Assembly: GCF_007859815.1 (NCBI RefSeq)
Contig: NZ_SJPH01000002.1
Coordinates: forward strand, 233,824-297,823
DNA length: 64,000 nucleotides
Reading direction: 5' to 3'
Source: Botrimarina hoheduenensis
GTDB lineage: Bacteria > Planctomycetota > Planctomycetia > Pirellulales > Lacipirellulaceae
The notes below the pieces were generated by a model that did no database searches, was not told the DNA's origin, and saw nothing but the letters and a program-made list of their open reading frames with translations. Positions 62,715-64,000 of this stretch are shown here, one piece after another. The position numbers and the translations under genes were made by a program. Position 1 is the first letter of the stretch, and each line of letters begins with the position of its first letter.

Positions 62715-63432
62715 GGCGAAACAGCTCCTGCTTAATGCTGTTCATGTGTTGGTAGTAATCAAAATCCGCGGAGAGCGGACGCCAGCCGTAGCCGTCGAGT
62801 ACGCGGTTCTGGTTGAAACGCAACGAGGCGATCGGATCTGCGATACCGATCTCAGCGAGCGTATGGCTGGTGTGAGCGATCGTCTGGGCACCCTGGTACA
62901 GGGCCCACATGCCAAAGATGAGCTCCTCGGGAACATGTCCCGCGGGAAGCACCAGCGAACCGTCGGCAACGGCGTCGTGAACAATCGCGACGGTCGTCGC
63001 CATGCAATCGCGCTCGCAAGATTCCATCAGCTCGCGGCGATCAGGTGAGGTCTTCTCCCAGATGGACGAGACTCGCACGACTTGCTCGACCAAAAAGTGA
63101 TGAGCGAAATGCTCAACGAAGGCTTCCGCGGCGGCACCGACCGTTGCCATCCTCACGCGTGAGGGACCCTCGAAAGCGGCGGCCTTGCGAAACATCAGCA
63201 GGCGGGTCTCGAGCGCCTGCGTCGCGAGCGCGACGAGGATCTCCTCCTTGTTGCGGAAGTGCTGGTAGATCGTCCCCTTGGAGTACTCGATCTCCGCGGC
63301 GATGCGGTCCATGTTCAGCCCCAGGTAACCGGAGCAGAGCAGCTGCTGCCGGGCAACTTCCAAGATGCGGCCCTCGCGCTCGCGGATTTCGCGCTGCTTA
63401 CGGGAGTCGGCGGAGGAGAGAGTGGTACTCAT
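62698..63432 (-). CDS. TetR-family transcriptional regulator
   Basis: A 244-residue repressor-type protein. The N-terminal helix-turn-helix is clear (RILEVARQQLLCSGYLGLNM, IAAEIEYSKGTIYQHFRNKE); the C-terminal ligand domain is variable as usual. A hydrophobic, Cys-containing segment (RRELMESCERDCMATTVAI) may form part of the pocket. It is first in the operon and overlaps the adaptor gene by 17 bp. The palindrome just upstream suggests autoregulation and control of the pump. Confidence 0.94.
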   Translation of the reverse strand: MSTTLSSADSRKQREIREREGRILEVARQQLLCSGYLGLNMDRIAAEIEYSKGTIYQHFRNKEEILVALATQALETRLLMFRKAAAFEGPSRVRMATVGAAAEAFVEHFAHHFLVEQVVRVSSIWEKTSPDRRELMESCERDCMATTVAIVHDAVADGSLVLPAGHVPEELIFGMWALYQGAQTIAHTSHTLAEIGIADPIASLRFNQNRVLDGYGWRPLSADFDYYQHMNSIKQELFRHDQFA

Positions 63433-63445
63433 GGTGGTGCTGTTA

Positions 63446-63475
63446 ACTATTCGTCAAAAGCTGACGATTAGTCAA
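63446..63475 (-). promoter_or_regulatory. TetR operator overlapping a -35 element
   Basis: An 11-bp inverted repeat ACTATTCGTCA (63446-63456) and TGACGATTAGT (63462-63472), one mismatch, 5-bp spacer. On the minus strand TTGACT (63475-63470) overlaps its outer arm as a good -35; 17 nt further is GAATAG as a poor -10. The palindrome ends 13 bp before the TetR start codon. The layout fits repression by steric blocking. Confidence 0.65.
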
Positions 63476-63787
63476 TAGGTGGGCCAGAAAAAGGCCAGAA
63501 ACAGCCCCGGTGCGCAAGCACGACGGCCACCGGCCGCCTTGTGGCCGCACCTTTCGGCGGTAACGATTCAGCCGAGGGGCGTACCCAGCTGCTCGACTTT
63601 AAGAGGGGTGATGACTAAGCGTCGCGGCGAAGGGGGGGGAGCACGGCTAGCCGACTTGCTCTTCGGGGACTGTGATTAGCTGCTGAGGGTGAGCCGACCG
63701 ACGCGGATTCGGGAGACTCCTAAGCCGCCGAGGTTGGTCCACCCGACGCGACAACCGTTGCGGCGGGCCATCACAAGCATCTGCTAA
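63476..63787. other. Intergenic region upstream of the TetR operon
   Basis: About 310 bp between the minus-strand TetR promoter and the 3' end of the last gene in the window. I see no gene, terminator with T-run, or repeat. Confidence 0.4.
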
Positions 63788-64000
63788 CTAGTTACCGCTT
63801 GTTCCGCCCAGCCACACTGTTGGGTTCATCACGGGCCGGTAGCAACACCGTCGAAAGGCTGCGCAAGCGCCGATCAATAGCAGCAACGCCGCGCTCGGCT
63901 CTGGTACGGCGCTACTGGCGACTGTCAACGTATCGCCGAAGTTTACTCGCCAGGTTGCGTATTGGGCGGTGCCGATCGGGCCGCCGTCGATGTCGTTGAC
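63788..64000 (-). CDS. PEP-CTERM protein, C-terminal 70 residues only
   Basis: Reading the minus strand inward from base 64000, a frame stays open for 70 codons and stops at TAG 63788-63790. It encodes YATWRVNFGDTL, typical of the last stretch before the sorting signal in planctomycete PEP-CTERM proteins, then AVPEPSAALLLLIGACAAF and FRRCCYR: PEP motif, hydrophobic helix and basic cluster. About 15 extra residues follow the basic cluster, more than usual. The rest of the gene lies to the right of the window. Confidence 0.8.
   Translation of the reverse strand, partial: VNDIDGGPIGTAQYATWRVNFGDTLTVASSAVPEPSAALLLLIGACAAFRRCCYRPVMNPTVWLGGTSGN

Overview
The window looks like chromosomal DNA of a planctomycete, most likely order Pirellulales (inference). 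The evidence is a combination of hallmark families: two DUF1559 pseudopilin-like proteins, a cysteine-rich YTV-repeat wall protein, a second cysteine-rich repeat protein, several PEP-CTERM precursors (three with dockerin-like repeats), PQQ-like beta-propeller secreted proteins and a mitochondrial-EFG1-like elongation factor G. The DNA is GC-rich and genes sit on both strands in short operons.

Layout. 1-2221 (+): GMC oxidoreductase (cut by the left edge) and aldo/keto reductase. 2218-6913 (-): four-gene polysaccharide operon (flippase, nitroreductase-like protein, pyruvyl transferase-like protein, GT2). 7217-8356 (+): UDP-GlcNAc 2-epimerase. 8489-10111 (-): YTV cysteine-rich protein with a good promoter and terminators. 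10476-19273: FKBP isomerase, DUF1559, sulfate activation (cysD, cysNC), Usp, PQQ-like propeller protein and small membrane proteins. 19274-21600: a palindromic repeat, an unknown gene and a complete IS5-family element. 21609-25061: EF-G and a CAAX-protease-like membrane protein. 25202-25275: tRNA with CAT anticodon. 25276-34830: VOC protein, DUF1559 and a four-gene PEP-CTERM/GGT/M14 carboxypeptidase operon; just beyond it lies a degenerate copy of the tRNA 3' end, so the block is bounded by 45-bp direct repeats. 34902-36542 (-): PhoX-like PEP-CTERM protein. 36615-45554 (-): two class-III aminotransferases behind a glycan assembly/export operon (GT2, ABC exporter, methyltransferase, GT2, GT8). 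45970-49496 (-): nadA, nhaC-like antiporter and N-carbamoylputrescine amidase-like gene. 49771-58050: FliN-like protein, cysteine-rich repeat protein, two PQQ-like propeller proteins, a degenerate receiver protein and a peptidoglycan amidase. 58108-63432 (-): TetR, RND adaptor and RND pump. 63788-64000 (-): C-terminus of another PEP-CTERM protein, cut by the right edge.

How it fits together. Much of the window serves the cell envelope: polysaccharide synthesis and export, disulfide-rich wall proteins, exosortase-sorted proteins, a CAAX-protease relative, a peptidoglycan amidase and a drug-type efflux pump. The most unusual points are the tRNA-end direct repeats without a visible integrase, an in-frame fusion of two complete PEP-CTERM preproteins with an internal signal peptide, near-identical 177-bp repeats in a cysteine-rich wall-type gene, an APS-kinase domain lacking the usual serine, and a receiver protein with Asn in place of the phosphorylated Asp. 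I saw no CRISPR array, rRNA operon, or known defence or biosynthetic system.
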